Below, one piece after another: positions 20,701 through 34,600 of a DNA stretch of 64,000 nucleotides. Numbering within the stretch: position 1 is the stretch's first letter; each line of letters begins with the position of its first letter. Position numbers and translations under genes: made by a program. Origin of the DNA: Lunularia cruciata (lineage: Eukaryota; Streptophyta; Marchantiopsida; Lunulariales; Lunulariaceae); NCBI GenBank assembly GCA_948567375.1, contig OX419757.1, forward strand, positions 31,000,001-31,064,000, written 5' to 3'. Below the pieces are notes generated by a model. That model was not told the DNA's origin and made no database searches. It was given only the letters and a program-made list of their open reading frames with translations.

Positions 20701-22644
20701 TTCAAAGTGTGTAGAAACTGTCTCCAAGATGATAAAATCCCAGACTTCTGGGGAAGTGAAACCAATTACCTTTCGGTTCCGGCAGTACCCATTGACGTGC
20801 ATTTTGGATGTAGCTAGGAGCTAACCTTTACACTAGGTTACGTAGGACACTGTAGGAATGTTCCTCCATGAAGAGTCTTGACAAGAGCTGCCCGCAAGTA
20901 TTGGACTAGCCTGTGCACAATAAACAAGTTAAGTGTATTTTATTCCTCGCAAAGGTTGCTATACTCCAGGTATCTATAGAGATGTGTAACGCCATACGAA
21001 TTTGATCCTCAGGATATATTCTCAGGCCCTTAAATTACCTCTATGATACAAAATCAAGTTGTACCCATGCCCTCGTTGTCAGCGACGAGCAACTGCCATG
21101 TTTCTGCAGCTGGTAAGGTTCCTATTAGGAACATCCTCCACTCGATGGGATGACACAGGACTGCATCTGTTTCCTAAAGTGGATGAGATGTGACTCATGT
21201 GAGTCAAGAGGGTGGAGAAGACTCTAGTCAAGCTCAATGTAAACTTAAACGACTATAGTTCTGGCTAAGTAAGAGCATTCCTTTCTCCTATCTGACGTAC
21301 AGTGCAGTTTTTACGCGGGTGCTTGTTCAACATTAAGTTTCAAGTAGGCACTACAAAGAAAGCTAGCAAGTTCATAGTGCTTTAAGCGGTAAGTAGATGA
21401 GGAATGAAGCTTGGCCTTACTTTTTGACAGGAACGACTACAAGAGACCAAAGTCTCCCAATAAAAAGCAAGGAAAAGCTCATAGGGGAGTTGAACTATTA
21501 CAATAAAATAATCGATGTGCTGCTCTATACACTTTGATTGAAACAGTCGCAATGCCAAAACTAAAGTCCTAATACAGTTAGGAAAATGTCGCGATAATCA
21601 AAAGAGCACATGGACATTCTCATTTTCAAGGCGAAACTTTCCACACACAAAATGATTCCATAGGGTAGCCGATCTGGAAGCTCCGGTTGTCTGACAAAAT
21701 TGCTAGCAGCCCATATGATCATGACTTGCACCCTGAGGGCATTTGAATTATATATATTTATCAAGAGCATCGTTGAAAGTGTCTCAACTAATGGTTTCAG
21801 AAGTTGTCGAAGTGGTCATGGACTCCCAGGACCACATTAAATTCTGTTCTTAATCGTCTGGGACTTGCAGAAACTCGGTCAAACTTCGGATGGACTTGAC
21901 ACCTTACGAATCTAGATGGTAAACCGAATTCTTTTCTCAGCATAGTTCTAGGCCACTGAACCTCCCGTTTGTTGTTCTTAAGGATGTTGTTGTTCTCAAA
22001 CAGTAGCAGTTTCCTTTTGATGCAGTGACATAAGGTATAGGGTCAAGACAGTTGTCCTGAATCACGACCAATCATGGGAAGTTGAGGTACGGAGTTGCCA
22101 ACTGAGTAACATGTTTTGCTGCAGATTCTTCTAAGTTCATTCAACGTCTGTAATTGCGTGATGTGATTCTCTCATGAGTGCGTACGAGTAGCAGATAATT
22201 GTTGCATTGCGTTACATTGCCTTGAAACCTAATCTTATGATAATACATTTCTGTCCGTTTCCTAATCCAGTGCGCATAGAGAATGCACAATTCACAAGAA
22301 CCTAGGCGGAGTAGAGTGGAAGAAGTCAGTTCAGCCGTTTCAGTTATTGGTCCTCCTGTTCTGTAGCTATCTGTAGACGATCGAGTCATCATGGTCGGCT
22401 TGAAGAGCATACGGCTGGTGCCACAGATCAGCAAACAACTCACTTGATGTAGTAGGTCCCTGAAGATCTGTGGTATTGTTGATGTGATGCCGTACAGTGC
22501 AACAGTGAGAACGTTGACAAAATACTGGAGTCTGCAACATGTGGCTCCTACTAGCAAATTTCGTATATTCCAAGCATCCGATCAATTAGCAGTGTTTTAT
22601 ACGGCTAGATTCAGGATCTACATACTCTTGATTGATTGTGACCA

Positions 22645-22670
22645 GCCTGCCATACTATTGTATGGCAGGC
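22645..22670. repeat. 11-bp perfect hairpin
   Basis: GCCTGCCATAC and GTATGGCAGGC are perfect inverted repeats around the loop TATT. It is short and GC-rich. No gene end is recognisable beside it. Confidence 0.7.
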
Positions 22671-24373
22671 CTTCGCCCAACCTGTGACCACGCCCAGAGG
22701 GCCTTCTCGAGCTCTTCCTGGTTTCATCAATAGACCCTCGCTGATGTTCCAGCACTCGTGCGCCGGTACGGTATTCTGTAGGCACCTAGAGGAAGAAAGT
22801 GTTTTCGATGGCCGGCCCTAGTTCCTACAGCCGCCGTACCGAAGAAATAACAATCTATCCGAGTCGACAGAACACAGAGCTTCGCCCTCTCCTTACCCTC
22901 ATGGAAATACCGAAGCAAGCAGGGGCCAGGCAAGCAGGACCAGAACGTCCACACTTTGCGCTGGTCAGCGCTAACAATTTTGGCTCTCTGAAATTGATCG
23001 AATGTCTAGCAAATCACATAGATTAGCGTTTCATTTGTCCCGAACAGTGGCCAGTAACTACGTAGGCAACTCATAATGAGTACCAATGTAGCTATGAAAG
23101 CTTACAATTGATGTTATCAGACAGACATCCAAATCGACATGCGAGTAGAATGACCGGTTCCCAACCGGCTGGCAAACGATCCCCGAGATTTACTTGAATG
23201 CCCAATTACCTATTAGGCTATTACTCATCAGTCAAACTATGTCGATGCTCTTAATGACATCATGTAGTTGTCAACAAGGATCATTGTAGCTGTTCCAAGC
23301 GCAGTCCAGAGCTGTTCACCTCCTCTCCTCATGCTATATAACCGGGTAGCCGAGCCGCCAATCTCAAATGCACTCGTGACACTCAGAACTAGTGCTCGGC
23401 ATTTGGATGCTAAAGTACCAGCGGAGTCTTCTTGGGGCTTTCTGCAATCTCTTCAGTTAACCCTTTGTACACACTGTACATGTCTGTTGTACATCGCTTT
23501 AGCACTAGTGAGACTTGTCAGGCATACCTCAGATCTTGAGTTGCCTTCGACCCTCGAACAGTATTCGAGCCGAGACCAGGATTGAAATTGAGATAGTGAG
23601 AGCATTAGTCAGTTAAACATCAGGAATAGTTCAATCCCCTCAATCTATAATTTCAAATCCTTGTGTGTCAATCCGTGTCAATAAGTTGGAATTGTTTCAA
23701 AGCAAGAGCATATGACACAGATTCAACCCGAAGAGAACGTTTCGTTTCGCGAGTGCCTATCTCGTGCCACTGCTGTGTGTCAGGTGTCCTCAATTCGAAT
23801 TTTGTTGAATCTAGCAACCAGAGAATTTCAGTGCTCCTTCTTTGCGCTACAATCTGCCACAAGGAGACAGTCGGTTACACGGTAATTTTCTTACTGCAAA
23901 TAGATCTTTTGTCGCTTACACTGCAGCTCGCGAGTCGCTACTCTTGTGTGAGGAGATACCAGAGGAATTGAATTAGTACATAAATTTCCTGTGCTAGACG
24001 TGTTTTCTTGGAGTCCGTGTTTCTCAACACGGATAATGTTGAATATTGTCATCCGACTCGATATCTCTAGGAGATCATACCTGCGTGTCATTCGCTAGGA
24101 AGTTTCTGGTTCATAGGCAAGTTCCCAAGTACATTTCACTGCGTGACTAGACTAAAGCCGATGATTAATGCTCTTTGTATTGTCATCTCCATTCGAAGTA
24201 TCACGAGCAAATTATAGACATTTTGAGCACTGTTTTGGAAGCGAGTTGATGGGAGGTGTATTTTGTTTGTTTATCTGCATGTATCGTATGAATTGCATAA
24301 ATTTTTAGAGAAACTTGACAAGACTGTCATCTTGCTAACGGTGTTATACTTGGATTTTGGTCTCGTCTTGCAG

Positions 24374-24956
24374 ATGGATGACGATTCTTCTGCAGAGGAG
24401 ACAATGGTATACATAAATAAGCTCAAAGAGAGTCTCAAATATCTTGACGAGATAGACGACTCCGGAAATATAGAGGTGACTGCTTCAAACTTCTCATCAG
24501 AAACAGAAGATATGATAGAGGCTTATCCCAACGACGACGAGACTCTGAAGATCGAAATTATCAGAAGCGACTCCAGTCAGGAGGACACAGTCATGCAGTT
24601 ATTTTCTTGCCTTCGCGACATGGACTTGACTGTCAAACATGCAAATGTATCTACAAATGTTTATGGCATCCATGCCACCATCACAGTCCAGGTAAGAATG
24701 ACCTGTAACTCTACTATAAGTAGAGAAATTAAGCTGACAGTGCAGAAGTCTTTAATCTTTGTGGTGTGTGCCTCGTCTGCACGACTTATCCCCAGAAGTC
24801 ATGTCCACTCTTCCACTGAGCTCTACTCTTGCAATGCGCTACTGCTTAACGTGGGCTAATAAAATTCTGTTTCTTCTGCAGCCATCCGATGATTCGACTG
24901 ATCAGTACACACTTTGCTCTGAAATTGAGGAGGCTCTTCAAAGATATCTTCCTTAG
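24374..24956 (+). CDS. bHLH-type helix 2 plus ACT-like domain protein, 3' exons
   Basis: Two exons are joined by a clean intron: exon 24,374-24,691, then GTAAGA, then TTCTGCAG, then exon 24,882-24,956 with the stop. The intron is phase 0 and the product is 130 residues. Residues 4-24 (DSSAEETMVYINKLKESLKY) resemble helix 2 of a plant bHLH factor. Residues about 57-128 (LKIEIIRSD, VMQLFSCLRDMDLTVKHANV, then IEEALQRYL) resemble the C-terminal ACT-like dimerisation module of such factors. The Met codon stands directly behind GTCTTGCAG, an apparent splice acceptor, so it may be internal, with the basic region and helix 1 on an upstream exon. I could not find that exon; a truncated regulator or a gene fragment is possible. 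If whole, it would act in the nucleus as a transcription regulator. Confidence 0.5.
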
Positions 24957-26000
24957 TGAGAGGTCTGAACGCGAGGATTCGTTCTTGATGGAATAGTCCG
25001 TTTGAAGGTTGAATCCAATTCAAGTCTGGTTCTACAAAACCGGAAGACTGCATAGCCAAGTCTCTGAGTCTATGTTAGTTAGTAGTTAGACATTCTTCAC
25101 TATACGTGAGAAGTTGAAGAACCACAAAGAAAGATGTAACGATTGGACCAGAAATCGTTTCAGGGTAGAATATCATATATAAATACTATAACAGCTCGTA
25201 ATCGTAGCTCAAATATCTCTCATGTTCAAGTTTCAGTTAGTTCTATCACGGCACTAAGATATCATGTTATCTCTACAAAATTAATAAGAATATCATCTAT
25301 AAAACCTTTCGGAACTTGAGTTTCTTGCCGCATCGTAACAGCATCCACACTTTCAGAATTTGAATACGGCTATCACCACACTTCAATCCCTTAAAACATC
25401 CCTTCACAAATGTTGCAAATTTCAAGTATTAGTTGCTTGTTTGAGGTTCAAATGAGTCATAAAGACATGCGATTGCAAAACGTTTAGCTCAAGTGGATAT
25501 ACATACCCGGGGACCCGGGTATGTATATCCACTTGCTCGACCCAAGTCGTTGAGTAGCGAAAACCAACATGAATACGTGATTTCTTCGAGATCAAGGTCC
25601 CATGTATTCCATCATCTCATGATCGTAGTGAACTAGATTCATAGTTCTTCCAACATTGTCGCTGATGTTTGCCTAACATATATCGATAAGATTTATTTAT
25701 TTATTTATATGTAATTGAAGATTTATAAGAATGTAGTACTTGTTTAAAAGCATCTCAACACAATCCTAGCTCTTGAATTCTCTTTGCAAAATTCACTCAT
25801 CCTTCCTTCTCTCCTTCATTTGGCTTTGGTGAATCACCAACCAAACCAAGAGTAGAAGAATGGTCTCAACGACCTTTGTATTGTGTACCATTACGCTCAA
25901 TTTTATCTACAATTTGTATCTAGAATCATGATGTGAATCGTATCATCTAGACCTAGCTCTAATAAGACCCAGAAGTAGAAGTCACCTAGTCATAACACCT
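24957..26000. other. 3' flank of the ACT-domain gene
   Basis: No gene is seen. AT content rises steadily. The 22-bp palindrome at 25,490 lies here, preceded by TTTAGCTCAAGTGG, which looks like a polymerase III A-box. Confidence 0.45.
25490..25535. repeat. Perfect 22-bp inverted repeat with 2-nt spacer
   Basis: The arm at 25,490-25,511 starts CAAGTGGATATACATACC and ends CCGGG. Its exact reverse complement follows at 25,514-25,535, separated only by GA. Each arm contains CCCGGG. Such a long perfect palindrome without decay suggests recent origin or maintenance. Confidence 0.9.
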
Positions 26001-29000
26001 CACTCTCAAGTATTTGTACATTTTTTGTTATAAACAATTGCTACCAAGTGTAGATTCTACATGGCATTTCCAACTCCATAGCTCCTCCACTTGCAGCGAG
26101 TTAGACCAAACATAACATACTTATACCACTCCTTATACAAATCTAATACCTGAGAGTATGATATAGTATATCACGTCAAGATTGCAATGATTGATTTGGA
26201 GATACATACCAAAACTGCTTTCACTTTTGATATACATCAGACCTTTAGGTCTTGTGCTATAGTTGGGAACCTGAAACGCAGTCAATTGACCTTTGCACAT
26301 TGCTATTCAGAATCTACATAAGAGTGAAGTTGTTCATTGATAAGGTGAATTTCTTCATCCAATCCTTTTGCTCTATGGTGATTGGCAAGAATGGGAAAAC
26401 TTCATTTTTCCATATAGAAAGGGACCAATTAGAACTCATCAATCTAATATGAAAAGCTTGTAAATAAAAATAACTCTCCAAGACGAAAGGAATACAAAAC
26501 TAACAAAATCAAGTAGTCCACTCTAGTAGTATATTGATCTTGTAGAACTTGTGAAAATATCAACTCGCTATGATTTCCCGTCGTCACCATAGTAAAATAA
26601 GAAAATGTGATAATAGTCTTGAAGTGAGATACCGTATCAAACATCTCCTTTGTGGAAATGTGCTTGGTATTATAATGCATGCATTCCTTTATATTAGATG
26701 GTTTCAACTTTACAATTATGAAATTCCATAGCAAATCCATAAAATCTCACCTAGATAGTTTTGTAAATTTGATTGGATGTACGGTGAATGAAGTATCCCA
26801 TAAAATTCCACAAGATTTACTTCTTTTCCAATTATTTAGTCTAGATCTCTTAGATATTAAAGACAAATATTAGGACACTAATCTTGAGATTGTCTTTAAG
26901 AAGTATCTTGTTAATAATTACAATGGTCACTTTTCTTATGAGGCTATTCTGTAATTTTTTTAATTGAAACTTCCTTTGACTTCTAATGGTTCTTTGTATC
27001 ATAAACAAAATAGCTAACTATAATAACCCTTGCTCAAGGAAGATGCATCTCCTCCTTGGGGGTTCATATAGGACCAATTAATACTCCTCTTTTACCCTAC
27101 AATGGAATTACTAGAGAAAAAAAAAGAATTGGGCAATATAACACCCTAGAATTACAAAAAATTCTTTGCAATGTACTTTGGTTTCTAACTTGGGTTTAAC
27201 ATTGGACAATTGTTTCTAATCCTCCAGCAAAGTGAAGGTATCATTAATACCCTTAAAATTAGACATAACTAAATGACATAAAACTATGGATAATGAAGAT
27301 TTAAACACCAAGGGGTTGGAGTTAATTTCACCACATAAAAAGTTACAAGTTAGTTTTTGCCTAAATTAATAAAGTAGGTTCTATCTATGCTCACTCTAAA
27401 CATGGAAGATCTACTTCTCTAGTAGATATTGAGGACAAAGAGGACTAGAAGAAGACTTTGAGTTATCACCTTTTAGATACCGTATACAAACTTTGAGTAT
27501 CAAAATCTACCTTAAGGCTTACTCCACTTGTAGTCATAATATTTTAAATTATTCATTTAATTATTGTAATCCCTATGGGAAATTAAGAATAAGTTTTTTT
27601 ATATAAATGGTTTTCATATATTATCAATAGTAATAGATATTAGATACTAGTGGAAAAAATTTGTCAGTAGAAAATTGATATACATATATGAAAAGGAATG
27701 GAGATAAATTCCACTATCTATTTGATCATAGTATCTTCTTCCAAAAAGGTGCTTCTTATCCATCTTGATAAAAGAAGTCTTTATTTAAGGATTTTGTTAT
27801 TGGAAAAGGAATAATTAGTCAAGTATAAGTTATTCTCTCATATATACATGGAATAATGCCTATAAATTGTTTCATGGAAGTATCTTGATAAATCATTTGA
27901 TTCAAAGAGTAATAAATGCATTTAGAACAACCATTGGTTTAAAAAAAATGGCCCAAACAAGAACTATCCTTTCTGGAGTTTAACTTGATCTTATCATAAT
28001 TGGTATTTGGTATTATAGTTGGAATAAAAATTCCTTTTATTAATTTTATTATATAAAATTTACTTATCTTATATTTTGGATGTCTTTTTTTTCTTGATTT
28101 GGTAGCTGATTTTATTCTAAATATGTTGTGTAATCAAGACCCAAGCATTTCATTGTCTATTGACTCTAGCACACTATTGACCAAAAATTTTAGCTTAGAA
28201 GGGAGTAAATTCAACAAGCATACTAGCTTAATAGTTTCTTCTTTCTTCTATTGATTGAGAATGTAAATGAATTATCATCAAAAATAATATTTTTGAAAAA
28301 TACCCCCAAAATATGGTGATTATGAAGAAATATGTCTTAAAAAGAAATTGATAAGCAAAAATTCCAATTTAACAATAGATATTTTTCATACAAGAAGAAA
28401 GAATTCAAATCTACAAATCAAAAGAATTCAACCTAAAAATCTCCAAAATAAAAATCATAAAAAATACAAGTAAAAAATTGAGATTAAGATCTAGAAAATC
28501 CATTCATTTATTAAATAAAATTTATCACATTTAGAAAGATAAATTTAATCTCAAAAAAAGCAAAGTCTATATCACATTTAAAAGGTAATATTATATGCAT
28601 AAAATCTTCCAATTTACCAATAGAAAATAAAGGAAACTATTCATTGTTAATAGATACAATATACAATGATCTTAAATTGACCTTTTTTTTTAAAGGGAAA
28701 TTTTTTATCCAAAACTATCAAAACTTTATCCTTGATTAGAAAACATTCACTATCTAGTGTTGACTGTCTTTGGAGGTTAAGAGCTACATTTGAAGAACTT
28801 CTATCCTTTGCTTGAGCTAAATGCCTGCTCATTGTTAAGACTAAAACTTGCCCATGATAAGTAAACATATCATTTGATGATTTTCCAAGTTGAAGGTTTA
28901 AATTATAATGTTTAATAAGAATAAAATAAAAATTCCAACAAGATTAGTTTGATATCTTTAACACAAAGTTTCTAAATCTCCATATATTACTTTCTTAAGC

Positions 29001-30397
29001 TAGTAAGAAATTTTCTAGAAAAACCCACCAATCTTAATATCTTATGAGGTTGTTGTATAATTATTGAATCAATATACTATTGTCTTGCAATCCTTAACTC
29101 ATGACTAATTATCCATTATCTTAGCAATCTAAAAAGCATATTTTGTTGGAAAAATTTTATAGATCCATACAAATAAAAGTACTACTTGCAAATTTGATGA
29201 AGTGACCAAAATGATGATTATTTTTCTACTGATTCTTGGATTTATATCTAATTAGAAAAGGTCTCACACAAAAATCAAGATCTACTTGTTTTCATATTAG
29301 ACAAGAGTTGATGTACCCAAAAACTTGCTAAAGATAGAAATAATTTATATTATTTGCAAAAGCTTATGATAAATATTCTATATTTTCTCTTGTATCCCAT
29401 AATGTCTAAAAAGTCACAAAAAATATGTTGTACCTTACAATTGATAGAGCATAGATGAAATTTTAAAATTTAGCCAAAATGAAATAACTAATATAAAATT
29501 ATTGGAGAATATTGAGATAAATATTCCATTGCTCCATATGCAATATTTTAATAATAAACACTTCTTAATTTGAATAATAAGAGTATCTATAATGTCATTC
29601 TAAACTTATTTTTAAAAGGAGAAGAAGAAAGAAATATTAAGATATTGATTATAATAGTCCTTCTTCTTTTTTTCATAATCTCTATCCTTTTATTTTTTGT
29701 TACTCATTTTTTAAATAATTGATTGTTGTCTTTTTAGTCTTGTTTGATCTTTTTATTTCTTGATTTATCACAAGTGAATCACAATCTTTCTTCTAGTTAG
29801 AAAGAATACCTCAAAGCCAAAGGGTCAAAATAATCTTTGGTTTTATCCAAGGAACTTAATAATAAAGTTTTATAAACCATCATAAAGGCATGGATATTTA
29901 TAAAGGTTTTGAAATAGATCATGATAATCTCTTTCTCTAGGACCTCCATTTGAAGACAAAGTACATGGCTCAAAGACATTTTATTATCACAATTCTAATA
30001 ATATTGAATATGGAAAGTTTTGTGTTTGTTACAATATCTAAATAATAAAACTACTTTATGTTGATTAAAGATGAACCATTCCTAGACAAAGCTACTTCTT
30101 GATGATCACTACTAGTTTAATATAATATCTTATAACTATAAAAAAGAGAAGCTTCCAAACTTTTCTCATTCTTTAGTTAATTATGATTTAAATGATCTTT
30201 TCAATACTCACACATAATATAAGAATCTACTGAATTATTGCACACTATGTTTTCTATATATAATACTCAAAGCATACTAATACATATTGAGGATTTGGCA
30301 TATATAATATATTATATACATTAGCACTTGATATTAGAAATGCATAATAAGAAAAAGCATTGAGTGTTACATTCATATGATGCTATGTAGTGTTTGT

Positions 30398-30640
30398 GTG
30401 GTATGCATCATGCACTTAATGAATTGAGAATTGCTCATATGATGCTACACACTCTTTATGTGCTATTACATTCTTGTATAGTGCTCCAAATACACAATGA
30501 GCATTATCTATATTGGCTTGGTATACATTATATCTCAAATGCATTGAGCATTATATGCTTGTTATGCTACACACTCTTTGTGTGCTACTATATTCTTGTA
30601 TAGTGCTCCAAATATACAATGAGCATTATCCATGATTAAT
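30398..30640. repeat. Two-copy tandem repeat, period about 122 bp
   Basis: GCTACACACTCTTT recurs at 30,444 and 30,566, and the following TTCTTGTATAGTGCTCCAAA and CAATGAGCATTATC recur in step. Many related short words (GCATTGAGCA, TGCACTA, ATGCACATTAGCAC) continue to about 31,020, so the region is an older decayed array. Confidence 0.75.
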
Positions 30641-30804
30641 ACTCAAAATGCACTATAAATTTTATGTGCATATTGTTGCATACTTAAGTGTTCTACCTTT
30701 TGCACATAATAGTTCAACTAAAGTAATAGGTATAGAGTATTTCACACATGTACTGTAAGGCTATCAATGTGCACTAACATGCAATGCACATTAGCACATA
30801 AAGT

Positions 30805-30860
30805 ATAGAGAAGGCGACCGTGTAGAAAAAATGAAGGATGGGAAGATATAAACTAAGGAT
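30805..30860 (+). repeat. Fragment of dispersed repeat family D
   Basis: AAGGCGACCGTGTAG followed by GAAGGATGGGAAGA matches the head of the family best seen near 36,020 (plus) and 63,480 (minus). The remainder is lost. Confidence 0.5.
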
Positions 30861-31377
30861 ATAAAGTAGCATATATGAAGCTCCAAGTGGATTCTTGCAT
30901 AAATGTTTTGTATGCTTAATACAATGCATATTAGCACATTATCTTATCTGTGCAAAATATTCAATGTATATTGCATTGAACATTTTTTATGTATAATGCA
31001 ATGTATATGAATTTGAGACAATATGTAGTATAAGACTCATAGTACTTTGTACAAATACAATGTAGTTAAAATATTTAAGACCATTTTTCATTCCATGGTT
31101 TTGATTGATTTTCATACCCTACATGATATAGAGGCAAAGAGGGAGAAGGAAAAAAAAGGAAGTAGATGATCTCTTATAATTCACTTATAAATAACACTAA
31201 TAGATTTTATTTTTAAAAGATGAAAGATAGTGTCATGCCATGGGGAACTGCTTCTATACAAAAAAAAACTTTCAGATATTCTCTTATTATAATAAATTCT
31301 TTAAATACATTTGTTCCAATATGAATTATCATTTTGATGGTTAGCATGATCAATTTAAGTTTCTTAGTGCATTAGCC

Positions 31378-31620
31378 CAAAAAATAACTTCACCACACAT
31401 ACCTGCTTAAATGGTTGGCTATTTAATTTTTTTGAGCTTACTTTCTAGTCCATAAGTGAGCTCCAAAATTAATCTATTGACTTCCTTATGTTTTTTCTCC
31501 CAAACCATAACTTCCCCACAAATACCTACTTAAATGGTTGGCTATTTAAGTTATTTGAGCTTATTTTCTAGTCTATAATGAGGTCCAAACTTAAGCTATT
31601 GACTTGCTTATGTTTGTTTC
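31378..31620. repeat. Two-copy tandem repeat, period 123 bp
   Basis: TAAATGGTTGGCTATTTAA occurs at 31,408 and 31,531, with matching flanks (AACTTC-CCACA, TTTGAGCTTA, TTTCTAGTC, CTATTGACTT). The copies differ at scattered sites. No coding potential is seen. Confidence 0.8.
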
Positions 31621-34600
31621 TCTCTATTGCTTTAGACATTACCATATACATTTCTTCTTAAGCATTTTCTTTAGATATAAGAGTTGAAATTTGGACATAT
31701 CATCCACCAGTATATTTATCTTGAAGTGTAAATAAAGAAAACTTGAAAATAAACATCTTCCACATTTCACTATCACTTTCATAAGTTTATGTTAACACTC
31801 TTTGTCAAAGGAAGTATCTTTTCTAGTTTTAATAATAATCATCATCATAATAAAATAAAGAATAATAATTTTTTATTTTATGGTAGTATGGTCTCTAGAA
31901 CTTTGTTTTAGGTAATTGGAATAGTTTATCTAACTATTAATCATTATAAAGTAACATATAACACTTGATCTTTTAGACTTGGATATACATTCATTATACT
32001 TATTTTTGAAATTCAGAGTTCAAAGTCTAAAAATGTATCATTTAACTCATATTCTTTTATAAACACTATTTTAACAAGGCTCATTAAATCTTTAGATACA
32101 TAGTATTAATAGATAAAATAAGGTTCTTTCAACCCATAAAATATATCTTTTGCTTGTTTTCTTTGTTTTCTTATATGTAGAAGGTTTGTGGTGGTATGAA
32201 ATAGGGGTTCATCAACACATTTTAAAATTCAGAATTATATTCTAAAAATTATGCAAGAGGATTGTAAGACCTATTATTTAGCCTATAGATACAAACCAGA
32301 AAGTATGTAAAGGGTTTGTAGGGCTTGCTTACTTCAAGATCACATCCAAATTCCAAAAATATTAGGTTGAACAAGATTCAATTATACTAATTAGCCTCGT
32401 AAACATGATCTGAAATCAGCTATTTAGATGTGAAATAAATTAAAAAATTTAGATTAAACCTATAAAATTTCAAGGTCTTAAACACAATATACCATTTAAG
32501 AAGTGAAAGAAGATGAACTAGACTAATCACTTAGACTGTAATTGATATTAAACTATCTCTCTTTGTAAAAAATTGAGGGGAGATATAGTAGAATGGAAGA
32601 TTGGAATGGAAAGTCACCTTGGAAATGCTTAAGTGAGTGAAACTCCAAATGCCTAGCATGAGATTCAACCTTAGTATTTATAGGCCACTTAGGTACAAGA
32701 TTCTCAAGTAGGTTCCTTTCTAAATCCACCTTTCTTGGAGTGCAAGCTAAGCTAGCTGTTTACTTGGCATGTAAGCTAAGCTAGCTCTCGACTTGGCTTG
32801 CAAGTTACTCAATCTCTGGAGGATCCCTTGAAGTTTCTCACCCTAGATGTTTGTAGATGCTACTAGGCTATTCTTAGCATTTGCTGGTTCTATCTATTTT
32901 TGCTATATGTAACTAATTATACTAACTCTTTAGCTTCTATTAACTCTTTTTCGAACTCCATATTAATACACTCTTAGAATACAATTAATGTTAGAGAGGT
33001 TAGATAGACTCTTTGAGCACATAAATATAGTTTCCACTTTCAATTTCAAAGATAATAGCATAGCATGTTGAGCTTAAACAATATGCTAAAGTTTTAAACA
33101 AGAAGAAGCATTTGACATGCTCTTTGAATTTAAAGATCAACTTCCAATTGAGGCTTTTCTTAATATGAAAGGGGTTGACTAACTCTTATATAGGCTACAA
33201 GTAATACATAGCATGAGAGATTTATTAATCAAATATCCATTCAACAAGACTTAGTGAGTGTATATAGCTTGGGTTTAGCTTAGAGTTGTTTAACCAAGCT
33301 TATATAGTCTAGTCATAATATATAAACTTAGATATATAGTAACATAAAACATATTGACTGGTATTATTGATTTCATCAAAAAACATTGTATGGGATATCT
33401 TAAATAATGAAGTGTGTTGGTTGGAATGTTTTATACTTTCAAGATAATTAATCAAGGTTAAAACTTAGAAAAGGTTAAAAGAGCTTCTTAACTACATAAA
33501 TGACAGTCCAACTCTAATCCTTATAATAGAAGAAGTTCAATAGTGCTCATTGTTATTCAAATATCTACAGAAATCTAGATAATTAAGGAATAAATTTCAT
33601 GAGAGTGATCACTTAGTAACAAATTAAAAGCATTTTACTTTTGACTTTCTTTTATATGAATGTCAATTTCAACTAAAAATTTGAGTCAGAGATCTTATTT
33701 AAGCTTTAATGAAGTTGCTTTTATATGATCTGCTAATAGTGTAGATTGAATACTAGTTTACTTTCTTAATACAAATAATATATAATTTTACTTTACCACA
33801 TTAAGCTTTTATCTTAGTTTCTAAAGAATAGAATAAGTACATTAAGTAGAGAAAAAACATATATGATATATTTCTAAAATATATTTACATTTAATCTTGT
33901 CAAACATATGAATGTATATTTTGAAAGGATTCAAATCTTGAATAAATATTCTCAAATTAAAATTTATTAACAATCATATACATCCATTGCCTTATATGTT
34001 AATTTGGAAGAATTCTAAACTCCTCTTAGAGCTCATTAACATAAACTTCATTTGACTTTCATATCTCATAGTTTGACTAACAATTTATTCCACTCCTAAA
34101 TCTATTGTTCGTATATAGTTTGCATGGCTTTATGCTAGACTAATAGTCAAATTCACTTCCTTGGCAACATGGTTCATCTCCAGTTCAATAGCTCATAATC
34201 AAATTAAAACACAATTTCAAATCCTTGATGATAAAGCAATTATAATCCTAGTAATATCAAAAATTAAACTTAGTGTGTGTAATAGAGTGATAATATATCA
34301 TTTCTTCCTACTATTAGCTTGTACAAAATTCATCCAATTATATGTAAACTAAATATGGATTCTATTGAATCTATATTTTATGTTTTGATTGTTCATATAA
34401 CAAACCATTCAACTGCACAATTAGTATAATAATGACTTAGTTGACAAATTGATGATAACTTAGTACTTTGTTATGATCCAAATCAAATTTTCTTGTTATC
34501 TTACACACAAGAGAACATAACTATTTTTTGTCATTATCAAAGTTTCTAGCCTGGCTATTGACTTAGTTGACTAGTTCAATGACTTAGGTAAGATTTTACT

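Larger units (their letters stand above)
17401..24262. other. Moderate-GC region upstream of the ACT-domain gene
   Basis: Base composition changes visibly near 17.4 kb. Open frames are short (up to about 138 codons, minus strand 22,141-22,557) and none shows a family motif. It may hold the promoter, 5' UTR introns and missing first exons of the gene at 24.37 kb; I searched it for a basic-helix 1 exon and found none. Hairpins at 17,639 and 22,645 are listed separately. Confidence 0.4.

Noticed and set aside
20461-20817. 118-codon plus-strand open frame
   Set aside because: It begins inside low-complexity GTCAAG repeats and shows no domain; chance is the simpler explanation.
22141-22557. 138-codon minus-strand open frame
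   Set aside because: No family motif, Cys/Arg-rich mixed composition, and no splice or start context that sets it apart from chance in moderate-GC DNA.
22799-23026. SRRTEEITIYPSRQNTELRPLL as a bHLH first half
   Set aside because: The basic pattern and helix spacing do not fit, and the frame cannot be joined convincingly to the exon at 24,374.
23700-23770. Possible basic-region exon (TRRERF) for the bHLH-ACT gene
   Set aside because: Only one short Arg-rich word; helix 1 residues do not follow and there is no donor site in the right phase.
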